From Perognathus longimembris pacificus (lineage: Eukaryota; Chordata; Mammalia; Rodentia; Heteromyidae): a stretch of DNA of 64,000 nt. Below are positions 34,350 through 45,849 of the stretch, piece by piece. The DNA is taken from NCBI RefSeq assembly GCF_023159225.1, contig NC_063170.1:22412235-22476234 (forward strand). Direction: 5' to 3'. Position 1 is the stretch's first letter. Each line of letters opens with the position of its first letter. Under the pieces are notes generated by a model. The model had not been told where the DNA came from. It worked only from the letters and a program-made list of their open reading frames with translations, and searched no databases. Both the position numbers and the translations under genes were made by a program.

Positions 34350-35810
34350 CTTTATTGTTTTTCTAGAAACCAAAATTGTTTGTACTTAAGCCATTTACCA
34401 GCATGAATCAGGTCAAATTTCATCCTGCTTCACAATAGTAAAGGAAGGAGACTGAGGTCCCTGCCCTCAGGAGGCTTCTGGTTTCCATGAGGGAGAGAGG
34501 GAGGCCATCCCATGACTTCTGACTTCTGCAATACTTGGTTCTATATTGGGACACTTCCTGAAGACAGCTGGTCTACCCACAATGTGCTCCAATGGGAAGA
34601 CAATGAAGCATGTTGAATGGAAGAATGTGCCTCTTGCTTTCATCCCTGTATGGCCATACTTAATTACTTTAAAGATACTGCTTCCATTTGAGCACTTGCA
34701 AAGTTCTCCTGAAAAGGATTCATTGGTTGGGTTGGTTCTGTTGTTTTCACTCACAGCTATGGTTGGAAAAATGATCTTCAGCAATGATTCTTCCTTCAGT
34801 GGAGTTTCAACTTTCCCAAGAGTTTTTCCTAGAGGATAAATAGAGATGGTGGTTAACACATGGCTTTTCAAATTGAGTTGAAAAGTTTATCAAAATATCA
34901 TTAGCCTGCTTTACATAACCTTCCTTGATTGAGTCCAACTTGTGTTTGACCAATTATTTATGAAGCCAAGCTATAGATGAGACTTCTTTGGCACCTGTGC
35001 CCCAGCATTAGGTTGAAGAAGAGAATGAGCACTTCATACTTAGGGGTCTGAAGACCCTCTCAAATGCCACCTGCCCACTCCTAGCCAAGGGAGGCTCTAT
35101 GGCTGACACAGGGAATTTCTAACCAACCAACTATATTTATTTACCATGTTCAGATGAACATCTACTATACTGTAATGCATGATGGGTAATCATTAGAGGA
35201 AACCCTTGCATAGTTCAAATTAGTGGTCAGCCAAAATTGACATTGTTTGGCTGTCTTCAGGAAGTAGGGACCAAGAGGATACTCTGCTGTTTTCTGCACT
35301 GCCCCTTTTCTACAGTGGTTTTCCAAACAAGAGCAACCAAGACTTTGCTTTGTACCTATCACCATGATAATAAAGACAGTGGTAGCAACTGTCCTGTGTT
35401 TCCAGATGCCAAGTACACAAGCTTGACAAGACCTTGGTGACAGAAACATTCTTAGACTTTGCTCTGTTCAAGTGATAGAGGCTTCAGGAGGTCATCTCAC
35501 AGGATCTCAGAGCTGAGGTCTAGATCGGAGTGAATCGAGGGTGTTCTGACACTTGACTGTCTTTAGATAGTGGGGCAACCTCAGCCTCGTTGTCCACAGG
35601 GTCACCAGGAGGCCTTCTTGTTCCATATGATGTAATTTTTTATGACTTGGGTATGAGTCATAAAGCCATGGACAACTTAAAGGAACATCCATCCTCCATC
35701 CTGGGAGCCCAGAGATCAAGTTACCAGGGGAAATTCAACTCTAGAAAAAAGCTAGTGGCATGAAGATGGCCCTGCTGTCCTGAAAATTATTCTGACCTAG
35801 CCACACTCTA

Positions 35811-35815
<5 letters not shown>

Positions 35816-35848
<33 letters not shown>

Positions 35849-35861
35849 TGTGGGGGGGGGG
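35816..35861 (+). repeat. (GT)n microsatellite followed by poly-G
   Basis: GT run to 35845, a TTTGTGT break, then ten G. Confidence 0.95.
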
Positions 35862-36069
35862 CGTCCAAGAAAGAAGAACCTGCCCATCACAGCCTCTTGT
35901 ACCTGGTTAAGAGCAAGGGTCACTCACCTCAATCTGGCCTTGTACCTACTGTCACAATGTCACATTGTCACAATGGTAAAAAAAAAAAAAACTAGAAGAT
36001 GCAGCAAGTTCAATGTGTCATTTGACAGTCAGACAGAATCAATGTAGGTCATGTTTTACAAACAGACAG

Positions 36070-36096
36070 ACACACACACACACACACACACACACA
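36070..36096 (+). repeat. (CA)13 microsatellite
   Basis: Uninterrupted CA run followed by degenerate CA-rich DNA. Confidence 0.95.
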
Positions 36097-37224
36097 ACAC
36101 ATACAGACACACAGTCACATACACAGTGCTCTGGACAAGCTGCTAACCAACACCTTGGGGCTCAGAGAGACACTGAGTAGTTAGCAAACTTACACCACCA
36201 TGCCTAGCCCTGTTTCTTTGTTTTACGGTTAAAATCCTTTTTTTCTTCTAACCCTCTTCCTAATTCTCCTCTTTTTCTCCTCTTCTTGGGTAAACTATTG
36301 AAGTTTATCACAAGGGTCCTTATTATACAGTGGAGCCTACCATGCAAGTGCACATCAGTGCTTTCTCTCTGCGTGGGCAGCTGTTCTATGAAATTGTTAA
36401 ACTTCAATGAAGCCAGTCTGCCTTGTAAAGATTTTCTGACTTTATTTGTGAGTGATACAATCCTCAGCATGAGCTTCCTTAAAGCAAGACCAGAATTTCT
36501 TTCTTTTTTTTGTGGTACAGAAATTTAATGGTTAAAATGAGTTTGCACATGAATGCAAATACATGGCATCTCAAAAGTAGACAGATGTTCAATAATCAAG
36601 ATGGGTACAATTGAGCTGATGTGACAGAATTTATTTCTTGACCAGGTAGTGAGAAGTGGGTAGTCCTAGCTTGGGACTTGATCCATCACCAAAAGATGTT
36701 AACAGGCTCTGGCCTCCCCTCCTTCTCTCCTCTTCTTGCTCTCCCTGCAGGCAGGATCCCTGTTTATTACTGCAATGGCTCCCAGTGAGAGCTCACCTGA
36801 CCTTTGTCCACACCTTGCTTCTCCCAGGGTCAGGATCTGTCTCTTTGGCTCAGATTGGGCCATGTGGCCACCTCTTACCCTTATGCTTTGGTCAGAAGAT
36901 AGGAGGCATGGATTGGCTTCATTCTGGTCACAATTCATCCTTGGAACCTAGAGTGAGGATGGTTCCTGTCCAACCACATGGATTGAGATACAGACCTACA
37001 GGGACCTTGACAGACAGACAGTTTGGTTTTCAAAAGGAAAACCATTCTCCGAGATGAGCCTGTTTCTACAAAAAACCCAGCTCCTCAAATGCATAACATA
37101 GAATTCAGATCCCAGATTTTGGTGGTCCAGTATTGAAGACTTGGAGCAGTGTTAAAAGAAACAGGTTTTCCAGACTCTGCGTGTGTCCTTGCATGATGTC
37201 ATTTCTTTTACTTTTTTCATTTTT

Positions 37225-37315
37225 TCAGGTTGGAGATTGGGACTCAAACTCAGTACCTGCTGTTTGTGTTCATCGGCTAACACTCTACCAACTGAGCCAC
37301 ACCTCCAATCCCCAG
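37225..37315 (-). mobile_element. ID-like SINE
   Basis: 'gactcaaactcagtacctgc' and 'accaactgagccacacctcc' are an ID complement. Confidence 0.75.
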
Positions 37316-37405
37316 TATTCTTTTTTTTTTTTTGACAAACAAAATGAAATGTTTTAATGATAATTGGTATTTGAACGGCCTTTTGTTTCTGAGAAAAATT
37401 CTTTT

Positions 37406-38008
37406 TAAAAAAATAATTTATTTATTAATTGAACAAAAATTTTTGACAAGGTGTTGTGCACAAGGGGTAGAGTTACATAGTAGGGTAGTGTGTACATTTC
37501 TTGTGATATCTTACACTCTGTTTTTCTTTCCCTTCCCTAGGTCAGGTAGACATATATATATTATATATATATATATATAATACATATATATGTATATAAT
37601 ATATATAATATATATGTATATATGTATATATATGTATATATATATGTATATAATATATATAATATATATATATAATACATATATACATATATATATATAA
37701 TACAGAGTGTACCAAGAACATATACAGTAGCCAAGTGGCCTATGCCAAAGAAAATTCGCCTAGGGCTTTAAGTAATGTTGACAGTAGACAATATGTCAAC
37801 AATAGTCTTATATGAAGATACATACATAGCTTTAGAGCTATTGTGATCCACTGAGAGGTCTATTTTTGACCTTTATATGTTGAGCAGTTGTTTGGTTTTG
37901 GATACATAATGTAGGGTCGCTGACCTACACCTGTGGGATATACCATTTGACAAGAAGTTTTTGGTTTCGCAGACCTGGTCTCTACTGTCTCCCCCCTCCC
38001 CCTCCTTA
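37406..38008 (-). other. L1 3' UTR
   Basis: The terminal 110 bp carry the block shared with the short L1 tails at 813-950 and 23962-24109 ('tagggaagggaaagaaaaac', 'cacaagaaatgtacacacta', 'acaacaccttgtca'). An expanded TATA-rich tract (37551-37705) lies upstream of it in transcript order. Confidence 0.85.
37551..37705. repeat. (TA)n-rich low-complexity tract inside the L1 3' UTR
   Basis: About 155 bp of TATA/ATGTATA repeats, probably expanded after insertion. Confidence 0.95.
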
Positions 38009-41000
38009 TCAGTCATATATCAAGGCGATCATGCCCCTTTGTTTTCTGTGTTGTAGGCTTGTCTTGCTCAACATTATTTGTTCAAGTTCTGACCATTTCC
38101 CTGTGAATACCAATATTTCACCATTTCTAATTGCTATGTAATATTCCATTGTGTATAAGAACCATATTTTTTGGATCCATTCATCTGTGGAGGGGCATCT
38201 GGGTTGTTTCCATATTTTGGCTATTGTGAATTGTGCAGTGATAAACATGGAAGTGCAAATGTCTTTTTGATATCTTGGGACCTGTTGTTCAGGATAGATG
38301 CCTAGGAGTGGTATGGCCGGGTCATAGGGTAGGTCTATGTTGAGCTTTTTGAGAAACCTCCATACTGTTCTCCAAAGTGGTTGTACTAATTTGCACTCCC
38401 ACCAACAATGGAGAAGGGTTCCTCTTTCCCCGCACCCCCTCCAGCATTTGTTGTTGCCTGAGTTCAGAGTATAGGCCATTCTAACTGGAGTGAGGTGGTA
38501 TCTCAGGGTTGTTTTTATTTGCATTTCCTTTACTGCCAGGGATGTTGAACATTTCCTCATCTGTTTCTTTGCCATTTTTATCTCTTCTCTTGTGAAGTCT
38601 CTCTTTAGCTCCTTTGCCCATTTCCTAATTGGTTTACTGGGTTTGGAGGGGCTTAGTTTTTTGAGTTCTCTGTAGATGACAGATATTAGGCCTTTGTCTG
38701 TTACTGTGCTGGTAAAGATCCTTTCCCATATGGTTGGCTGTCTTTCTATTTTGGTGGCTATGTCCTTCGCTGTGCAGAAACTTTTTATTTTGTAGTAGTC
38801 CCATTGTTGAGTCTCTCCCCTAACTGTTGTGCCCCTGGGACTCTATTCAGGAAGTTCCTTCCTGTGCCTATAAGTTCTAGCGTCTTTCCTCCTCTGTCCT
38901 TCAGTAGTTTCAAGGATTCAGGTCTGATGTTGAGGTCCTTGATCCATTTTGAATTGATCTTGGTGCATGTTGATAGGCTAGGGTCCACCTTGAATTTTCT
39001 ACATATGGCTGCCCAGTTTTCCCAGCACCAGTAGTTGAAGAGGCTCTGTTTATTCCATTGTATGTCTTTAGCTCCTTTGTCGAATATCAGCTGACTGTAA
39101 GAGTGCGGTTTTATTTCTGGATCTTCAATTCCAATCCATTGGTCTTCAGGTCTGTTTTTATACCAATACCTTGTTTTTGTTATGATGGCTCTATAGTAGA
39201 GCTTGAAGTCTGGTATTGTGATACCTCCTGCATTGCTTTTTTTGCCTAGAATTGCTTTGGCTATTCTAGGTCTTTTGCTGTTCGATATGAACTTATGGGT
39301 TGCTTTCTCTATTTCAGTGAAGATTGTAGCTGGGATTTTGATGGGGATTGCATAGAATTTGTATAACAATTTGGGCAATATGGCCATTTTCACTATGTTG
39401 ATTCTGCCTACCCATGAGCATGGGAGGTCTTTCCATCTCCTTGTGTCTTCTTTGATTTCCCTTATTAGATTTTTGTAGTTCTCATTAAATAGGTCCATCA
39501 CGTCTTTGGTTAGGTTGATCCCTAGGTACTTTATTCTTTTTTTGGCTACTGTAAAAGGAATTATTTCCATAATTTCCTTTTCTGCCTGTATATTGCTGGT
39601 GTACAGAAAAGCTGCTGACTTTTGTGGATTGATTTTGTATCCTGCTACTTTGCCAAAATGGTTTATTAGGTGAAGGAGTTTGGGGACTGATTTTTGGGTC
39701 CTTCAGATATAAGATCATGTCATCTGCGAATAGGGATATCTTGATTTCTTCCTTGCCGATGTGGATCCCTTTGATGTCCTCCTCTTGCCTTATTGCTATG
39801 GCTAGGGATTCCAGCACTATACTGAAAAGAAGTGGGGAGAGTGGGCATCCTTGTCTTGTTCCTGAGTTTAGGGGGAATGATTTTAGTTTCTCCCCATTTA
39901 ATACGATGTTAGCAGTTGGTCTGTTGTATATGGCTTTTATTGTTTTGAGGAATGTTCCATCTATTCCTGTTCTCTCCAGAGCTTTTAATAGGTATGGATG
40001 TTGTATTTTGTCAAAGGCTTTTTGGGCATCGACTGAGATAACAATGTGATTCTTGATTTTAGTTCTGTTTATGTGGTGAATTACATTAATTGATTTACGG
40101 ATGTTGAACCATCCTTGTGACTGTGGGATGAAGCCTACTTGGTCATGGTATATAATTTTCTTGATCAGTTTCTGGATCCTGTTAGCTAATATTTTATTGA
40201 GGAGCTTTTTGTCTGTGTTCATTAGTGATATTGGTCTGTAGTTCTCTTTTTTTGTTGGGTCTTTGCCTGGTTTGGGGATGAGTATAAAATTAGCTTCATA
40301 GAATGAGTTTGGGATTTCTTCCTTTGTTTCTATTTCACGGAAGAATTTGAGGAGTATTGGTATTAGCTCCTCACTAAAGGTTTCATAAAATTCGTTGGTG
40401 AATCTGTCTGGGCTTTACTTTGTTGGGAGGTTCTTGATTACCCCCTGTATCTCGCTGTACGTTATTGGTTTATTTAGTTGATTTACTTCTTCTTGGTTCA
40501 GTTTGGGAAGTTTATACTTCTCTAAAAATTGATCCATTTCTGTAAAATTATTATTTTTTACTGAGTAGAGGTTCTGGAAATAGTTCCTTATGGTTATCTG
40601 AATGTCGTGTGTATTATAATTTTTCTGGTGGAGTCCCTGATTTCACGTATGTGAGTCTCTTCTCTTCTTTTTTTTGTAAGTCTTGCGAGGGGTCTGTCGA
40701 TTTTATTTTCTCAAAGAACCAGCTTTTAGTCTCATTTATTTGTTGAATGGTCTTTCTATTTTCAATCAGATTTATCTCTTCTTTAATCTTTGTAACCTCT
40801 CCCCTCCTAGTCGTTTTAGATTCTGTCATTTCTTGTTTCTCCAGTTGTTTTAGTTTCATCGTGAGGGTATTCACCTGCTCTGCTTCCATTCTTTTAATGT
40901 GGGTGCTGAGTGCAATGATCTTGCCCCTCAGTACTGCCTTAGCTGTATCCCATAGGTTTCTTTGTGATGTATTTTCATTGTCACTGTGGCTCATGAATTC

Positions 41001-42022
41001 GTTAATTTCATCGTTAATTTTGTCTGTGGCCCAAGTGTTGGATAACAGTGTGGGGTTTAGCCTCCAAGAATGTGTATAGCCTCTGTGGTAGCCGTTGTTA
41101 TTGAGGGATACCTTTATTCCACTGTGGTCAGATATAATACATGGGATGACATCAGCACTTTCGTATTTGCTGAGGTTCTTTGTGTGGGCTATGACATGGT
41201 CTATTTTGGAGTATGACCCATGGGCTGCTGAGAAGAAGGTGTATTGGGTCTCTGTAGGGTGGAAGATTCTGTATAGATCTGTCAGATCCATTTGGAATAT
41301 GGTGTTACTTAGGTCCTCAGCTCCCTTGCTAATCCTCTGGATGTTGGATCTGTCTCTTGGAGAGAGTGGGGTATTAAAGTCACCCACTATGATTGTGTTT
41401 GGGTCTATCTTGTTCTGTAGTTCTATGAGAATTTGCTTGACATATGTAGGGCCTCTTTTGTTCGGTGAATATACATTTATCACCGTGATGTCTTGATTCT
41501 GGATTTTTCCTTGTATTAAAATGTAGGGGCTGGGGATATAGCCTAGTGGCAAGAGTGCCTGCCTCGGATACACGAGGCCCTAGGTTCGATTCCCCAGCAC
41601 CACATATACAGAAAAAAACGGCCAGAAGCAGCGCTGTGGCTCAAGTGGCAGAGTGCTAGCCTTGAGCGGGAAGAAGCCAGGGACAGTGCTCAGGCCCTGA
41701 GTTCAAGGCCCAGGACTGGCCAAAAAAAAAAAAATGTAGTGTCCTTCTTTGTCTTTTTGAGTGGATTTTAATGAGAAGTCCAGCTTGTCTGAGATCAGGA
41801 TCGCTACTCCTGCCATTTTGGTAGGTGAGTTTGCTTGGAAGATCTTGCTCCATCCTTTCATTCAGAGCCTGTTTTTATCCCTTGCTGTAAGATGGGTCTC
41901 TTGTAGACAACAGATGGCAACTTTTTGTTTGCAGATCCATTCAGTCTGCTCCTCTTTATCAGAGAGTTTATACCATTTATATTCAAAGAGATCAAGGATA
42001 AGAGTGTTTTTTCTCCTTCCAT
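38009..42022 (-). pseudogene. L1 ORF2: L1 ORF2, broken endonuclease-reverse transcriptase
   Basis: ORF2 protein nicks target DNA and copies L1 RNA into it. Start ATG is at 42020-42022. Visible landmarks are the APE-type endonuclease with VGDFN near codon 65 of the 40614-41573 frame and a catalytic SDHS (41121-41132); the reverse transcriptase with FADD (39719-39730); and a C-terminal cysteine motif CX3CX7HX4C (about 38390-38445). It is disrupted by frameshifts near 41950-41960, 40624-40632, 39683-39700 and 38815-38822, by stop codons at 41862-41864 (TGA) and 40415-40417 (TAA), and by an IDL-Geo SINE at 41527-41730. The longest remaining frames are 319, 261, 245 and 188 codons. The length matches full ORF2, so the damage is recent point decay, not truncation. 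Confidence 0.93.
41518..41739 (+). mobile_element. IDL-Geo SINE inside L1 ORF2, with target-site duplication
   Basis: Body 41527-41730, on the opposite strand to the L1. Left monomer has 'tgcctcggatacacgaggcc' and B-box 'aggttcgattcc'. The Geo monomer ends 'cccaggactggcc' and a poly-A. AAAATGTAG is duplicated at 41518-41526 and 41731-41739. It is near-identical to the copy at 57534-57737, which marks a young subfamily. Confidence 0.97.
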
Positions 42023-42064
42023 TTTCCTTAGGCTGTTTTTCTTCTCTTTTTTTTTTTCTTGTCC

Positions 42065-43192
42065 TTAGTGAGCTGCTCTTTCTGTTGGGCTCTGGCTATT
42101 GTAGTTTCTTTCTGTTTCTGTCTGTGTGTCCTGTACGATTTCTGTTGGGTGGGGTTCCCCTCTTAGAATTCTCTGTAGGGCTGGTTTTTTATTCACATAC
42201 TCCTTTAGATCCTCTTTGCTATGGAAAGATCTGGTTTTCCCCTCGAGTATGAACTCTAGCTTCGCTGGATATTTTATTCTGGGTTGGCAGTTGTTGGCCT
42301 GTAGGACTTGAATGGTGTTCTTCCATTCTCTTCGCGCGTGGTAAGTTTGTGTGGAGAGGTCTGCTGTTACTCGGATCCTCTTCCCATTGTAATAAATTTC
42401 TTTCTTTGCTTTGGCTGAATTCAAAATTTGCTTTTTATTCTTGAGATCTGAAGTCTTGATTATTATGTGCCTGGGCGAGACTTTTCTAGAGTCTGGTCTT
42501 CCAGGCATCCTATAGGCTTCTGTTACCTGGGTGAGGTCCCTTGTGAGATTGGGGAAGTTTTCTGCAATCACTTTATTGAAAATATGTTGAAGCCCTCTGC
42601 TCTGGTATTCAGCTCCTTCTTCTACTCCAATTATGCGCAGATTATATCTCTTGTCTTTGTCCACTAGCTCCTGGATTAGTCTGCCCTGGAGCTTAACCGT
42701 TTCTTGGAGTGTGGTAATTTTCTGGTCCTTTTCGGCTGCATCATCGTCCAAGAGAGAGATTCTGGATTCAATATGGTCAATTCTTTGTGCTGTGGATTCA
42801 AGTGTGGAGTTTATGGATGTCAGAGAGCTATTTCTGGTTGCCAGATCAGCTCTGATCATGGAAATTTCTTCCTTTAAAGAGTTGTATTTTAAATCTATTT
42901 TTTCATGTATTTCACTTCTCAGGATGTTAAGGTCTTCTTTAACAGAGGTTTGCATTGTATCCATTTTTGCTTCCATTTCTTTCTTGGCTTCCTGGATGTC
43001 CTTCAAGACTTCCACTCTAAACTCCTGGAATTGTTTTCTGATTTCGTTTCTGAGGCTTTCCATCATTTCTGCTATCATAGCCTCAGTTGTTTTTTTATTC
43101 TCTATCTCCTCTTCAGTCGTACTGCTTTTTGGAGCTGGCGATTTGGCTTGCCCTTTGATGAAATTTGTTATATTTCTTTGTGATTTGCGCAT
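42065..43192 (-). CDS. L1 ORF1: L1 ORF1 protein (RNA-binding chaperone), intact
   Basis: 375 codons plus stop, no interruption. ORF1p is a trimeric nucleic-acid chaperone that coats L1 RNA in cytoplasmic particles. Seen in order: a basic, serine-rich N-terminus (1-30); a long E/K/L/I-rich coiled coil with heptad spacing (about 30-170); an RRM domain opening with LRIIGVEEGAE (about 185-270); and a C-terminal domain with ARREW and a CQPRIKYPAKL-type motif (about 275-345), then a polar tail. Length is in the normal L1 range (about 340-380). The first ATG is used because it directly follows the GC-rich 5' UTR. ORF2 starts 42 bp after the stop. An open ORF1 beside a wrecked ORF2 could reflect chance or later selection. 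Expression is unknown. Confidence 0.93.
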   Translation of the reverse strand: MRKSQRNITNFIKGQAKSPAPKSSTTEEEIENKKTTEAMIAEMMESLRNEIRKQFQEFRVEVLKDIQEAKKEMEAKMDTMQTSVKEDLNILRSEIHEKIDLKYNSLKEEISMIRADLATRNSSLTSINSTLESTAQRIDHIESRISLLDDDAAEKDQKITTLQETVKLQGRLIQELVDKDKRYNLRIIGVEEGAEYQSRGLQHIFNKVIAENFPNLTRDLTQVTEAYRMPGRPDSRKVSPRHIIIKTSDLKNKKQILNSAKAKKEIYYNGKRIRVTADLSTQTYHARREWKNTIQVLQANNCQPRIKYPAKLEFILEGKTRSFHSKEDLKEYVNKKPALQRILRGEPHPTEIVQDTQTETERNYNSQSPTERAAH

Positions 43193-44229
43193 CTGGGGGT
43201 CTGTGGGTGGCTTCCCTGAGTTGGCTCTGTGCTGGTTCCCGCTGGTCCGTCAGTGGAGACTTGTTTGTGTCCTGGCTCTGGGTTTGAGTTTGGCTGTTGA
43301 ACCTTACTGCCCAATGGGTGAGCGTGACCTTCTCGATTGTTGCTGAGGTGGTCACCCTCACTTGTTCCTGCTTGTGCGCTCCCGAGGGGGTTTGTTCAAG
43401 AGGTCCTCCTGCTGGGGGGCTAGCACGCTGGCCCACGCTGGCCCTCCAGGGGGGTGCGTGCGTGTGCACTCTAGTGCTTCCTTTGGGGTTGTGTTGCCCC
43501 GAGTTGTTGGAGGGTGCTTGTGTCCTCTTGCAAATTTGCTGGGGGCTGTATGCATGGGCTCCAGCAGGATCAAGTGTCCAGGCCCGGGTTGGTGCCCACA
43601 GACTCTCTGTGTGTCCGCTGTGAGGGGGGCATGTGTTCGGGCCCAGGTGGCCCTGCTGTGCTGGTGTTGCTCACCAGTGAGCCTGGGGCTTCCAATGCCT
43701 ACCAGCCCCCTGGCCCATGCTGGGGAGGGGGTGGGGTCGGTGGGGCCAGGTTCAGGCAGTTCTGCTGGGGCTTTGGGGGGGATGCCTTGGCGCTGCTCCA
43801 CCTCTGTTGGTTCCCTCATCCTCCCAGAGGTCTTAGAGCCGCCAGCTATGGAGCTGCTTTATTCCTTCGGGGTAGGGAGGGATAGGGAGGGAGCTCTAGC
43901 TTCTTTGTAGGGTTTGGGTCTCTGCTAGAGCTGGTCTCCTATTTGTGGGGGGGGGCAATGAGGAACTTACTGGTCCTGGGCTGAGTGTGTGTCCCGGGCT
44001 GCTGTGGGCTCCTCAGAGCTGTGGTGCTGGGGTGTGGCGATGGGTTGTTTGGTGGTGGTGGCCCCGGCTCTCCCCGTCTGCACCTCGGGTTCCCCTGCTG
44101 CTTACGTCTGATCCCAGCCGTTTGGTCCCTCGCCGCTGTCGTCTGTCTTGGTTGGTCTGTTCTCGGTCTGGGGTCCGTGGAGCTCCTGCTGCCCGGACTC
44201 TGCACTCCTGGTGTGACTTTTCCCCCACT
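43193..44229 (-). promoter_or_regulatory. L1 5' UTR / internal promoter region
   Basis: About 1 kb of markedly GC- and CpG-rich DNA, unlike the AT-rich surroundings. In L1 this region holds the internal RNA polymerase II promoter. It has few stop codons: a 153-codon sense frame (43358-43819) and antisense frames of 108 (43297-43623), 182 (43362-43910), 123 (43514-43885) and 134 codons (43985-44389). I do not call these genes. Confidence 0.8.
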
Positions 44230-44524
44230 ATTCTTTTCTAACCAAAACACTGAACATGTTTCTAGAATATTCTACCTGAGCCCCTATCTCATGTTCCATG
44301 AAACAGACATGCTGTTGGATGTTTTCTCTGATTTCAGGAAACCTTGTTGCCTTTTCTTCCTTAGCAAGAAAACTACTATCTGGGTATAAAATAAAAATGT
44401 ATTTTTAAATAAACAAGCTTATTTTAACAACTAAAAATGTCTAAAAGTAAACACTATACAGTGACAATAATGTTTTCATCTCTGTAATCCTTCATATCTA
44501 GTCACATCATCATTATTACTTTTG

Positions 44525-44625
44525 ATCATCAGGTCTCAACAGGGACAATTTTATCTCCCAGGGTACATTTAGCAGTGCCTAAGAGACATTTGGGGGACTT
44601 CAGAAAGAGCAGGGTAGGATTTAGA
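44525..44625 (+). mobile_element. MER20-like hAT DNA transposon fragment
   Basis: 'aggtctcaacagggacaatt' followed by 'tctcccagggtacatttagc' and 'aagagacatttggggga' follow the remembered left end of MER20, a non-autonomous hAT-Charlie element. Fragmentary, non-coding. Confidence 0.5.
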
Positions 44626-45802
44626 AATGACAAGTGCTACCACACATCGAACCCCTACCACACAGGACTCATTGGAGGTCAAGAGACCAAAGCCGAGGAA
44701 CTCTGCTTTTGATTATCACAATGTTTCCCTGGGGAAGGCAGAACGGGAGACACCATGTCATCATTGGACATTGCCCAGAGATAGTACCAACCAGGAAGTC
44801 AGAGGACCCCAAGAAACTCAGCATCCAACCAACCATTCCCTGAATCAACAGATTTTATTTTTTATAAATCAGGTTGCCCCAAATCCAGAAGTAGGCAGCA
44901 GCTGAGGTTTATGTTCCTAGTGATACCACCCAAAGCACTGGCACTATTTTTCCTGTCACTCCTGTTGGGCTGGCTTTTATTGTTACTACATAGTTCTAAA
45001 GGGCTTTGTGTGATTCCCAAATCACATGTGCCCACACCCGGAAGGACAACAGCGGCAGAAGCTGCCACCCCGCACCTGCAGTGCCACCCTGGTCTTGCCT
45101 CCTTCACCATCTTTGGCCACACAAGAAGCTGGGAGAGGAAGTAATCTGCTTTCTAGCTGTGTGACAGGAGAAGGAACCAGATATACAGTCCCTGAATCAG
45201 GCAACCTACAATGTCTGCCATGTGGATTCAAGACTTGCCCATGATGGCAGAGCTGGTCAGAGCCAGCCAAAGGCTCAGGATTTGTGACATTAACTCTGAA
45301 CTACTTTCACTAAGATATGTCAAGGATTTTCTATTTCTAGAAAGGCAGGACTCTTTAATGAGCCCAGAGGAATAATTTTCTCAAGAAATTCTTCATGTGC
45401 CATTTAGATGAGTAGACTTTGTGTTCGTACCCCCAACTGCCTTTGTGACCCCAAGTGTCTCAGATGCCTATTTATAAGTGCAGTAATGTGACCCCTAATG
45501 GGAGCAATAACTCACTCCCCGTACTTCAGCAAAATAGCTACATTGTCTTGGATCTCAGCTATAAGAAACTCAAAAGATTCTCAGTGTAAAAAACCTCCAG
45601 TAAGTTGCCTACCGGGAAGGTCTCTGAGTGGAAATGAAATAGAGACTCACAGGTCAGTTCTGCACTCACAGCCCATGACTGAGTAACAAATTCAAGTCCA
45701 CCGGCCATGACCAGCATTTGAAAACATGGGATAGAATATTCTAGGAAAGAAAGGACCAGAGTGTATTGCATATAGAATGATCAGAACAATGGTGTGGCAT
45801 TT

Positions 45803-45803
<1 letters not shown>

Positions 45804-45847
<44 letters not shown>
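45804..45847 (+). repeat. (GT)22 microsatellite
   Basis: Uninterrupted GT run. Confidence 0.98.

Positions 45848-45849
<2 letters not shown>

Larger units (their letters stand above)
34350..37224. other. Mostly unique sequence, no gene seen
   Basis: Contains (GT)n at 35816-35845 with poly-G 35852-35861, and (CA)n at 36070-36096. Opposed frames of 97 and 134 codons at 34467-34871 and a 133-codon frame at 36656-37057 have no recognisable domain. Confidence 0.4.
37406..44229 (-). mobile_element. L1: Full-length L1 retrotransposon (LINE-1), minus strand
   Basis: The order on the minus strand is: GC-rich 5' UTR (44229-43193), ORF1 (43192-42065), a 42-bp A-rich spacer, ORF2 (42022-38009) and 3' UTR (38008-37406) with an A-rich end. 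A short candidate target-site duplication ATTCTTTT flanks it at 37398-37405 and 44230-44237. It is about 6.6 kb once the later IDL-Geo insertion (41527-41730) is subtracted, the normal length for a mammalian L1. ORF1 is open and the UTRs are complete, so this is among the younger repeats in the window. ORF2 is broken, so it cannot move by itself. Confidence 0.93.

Noticed and set aside
34467..34871. 134-codon minus frame with a faint C..C...H..HTG-like pattern suggesting a zinc finger
   Set aside because: The spacing does not fit C2H2 fingers and no second finger or linker is present.
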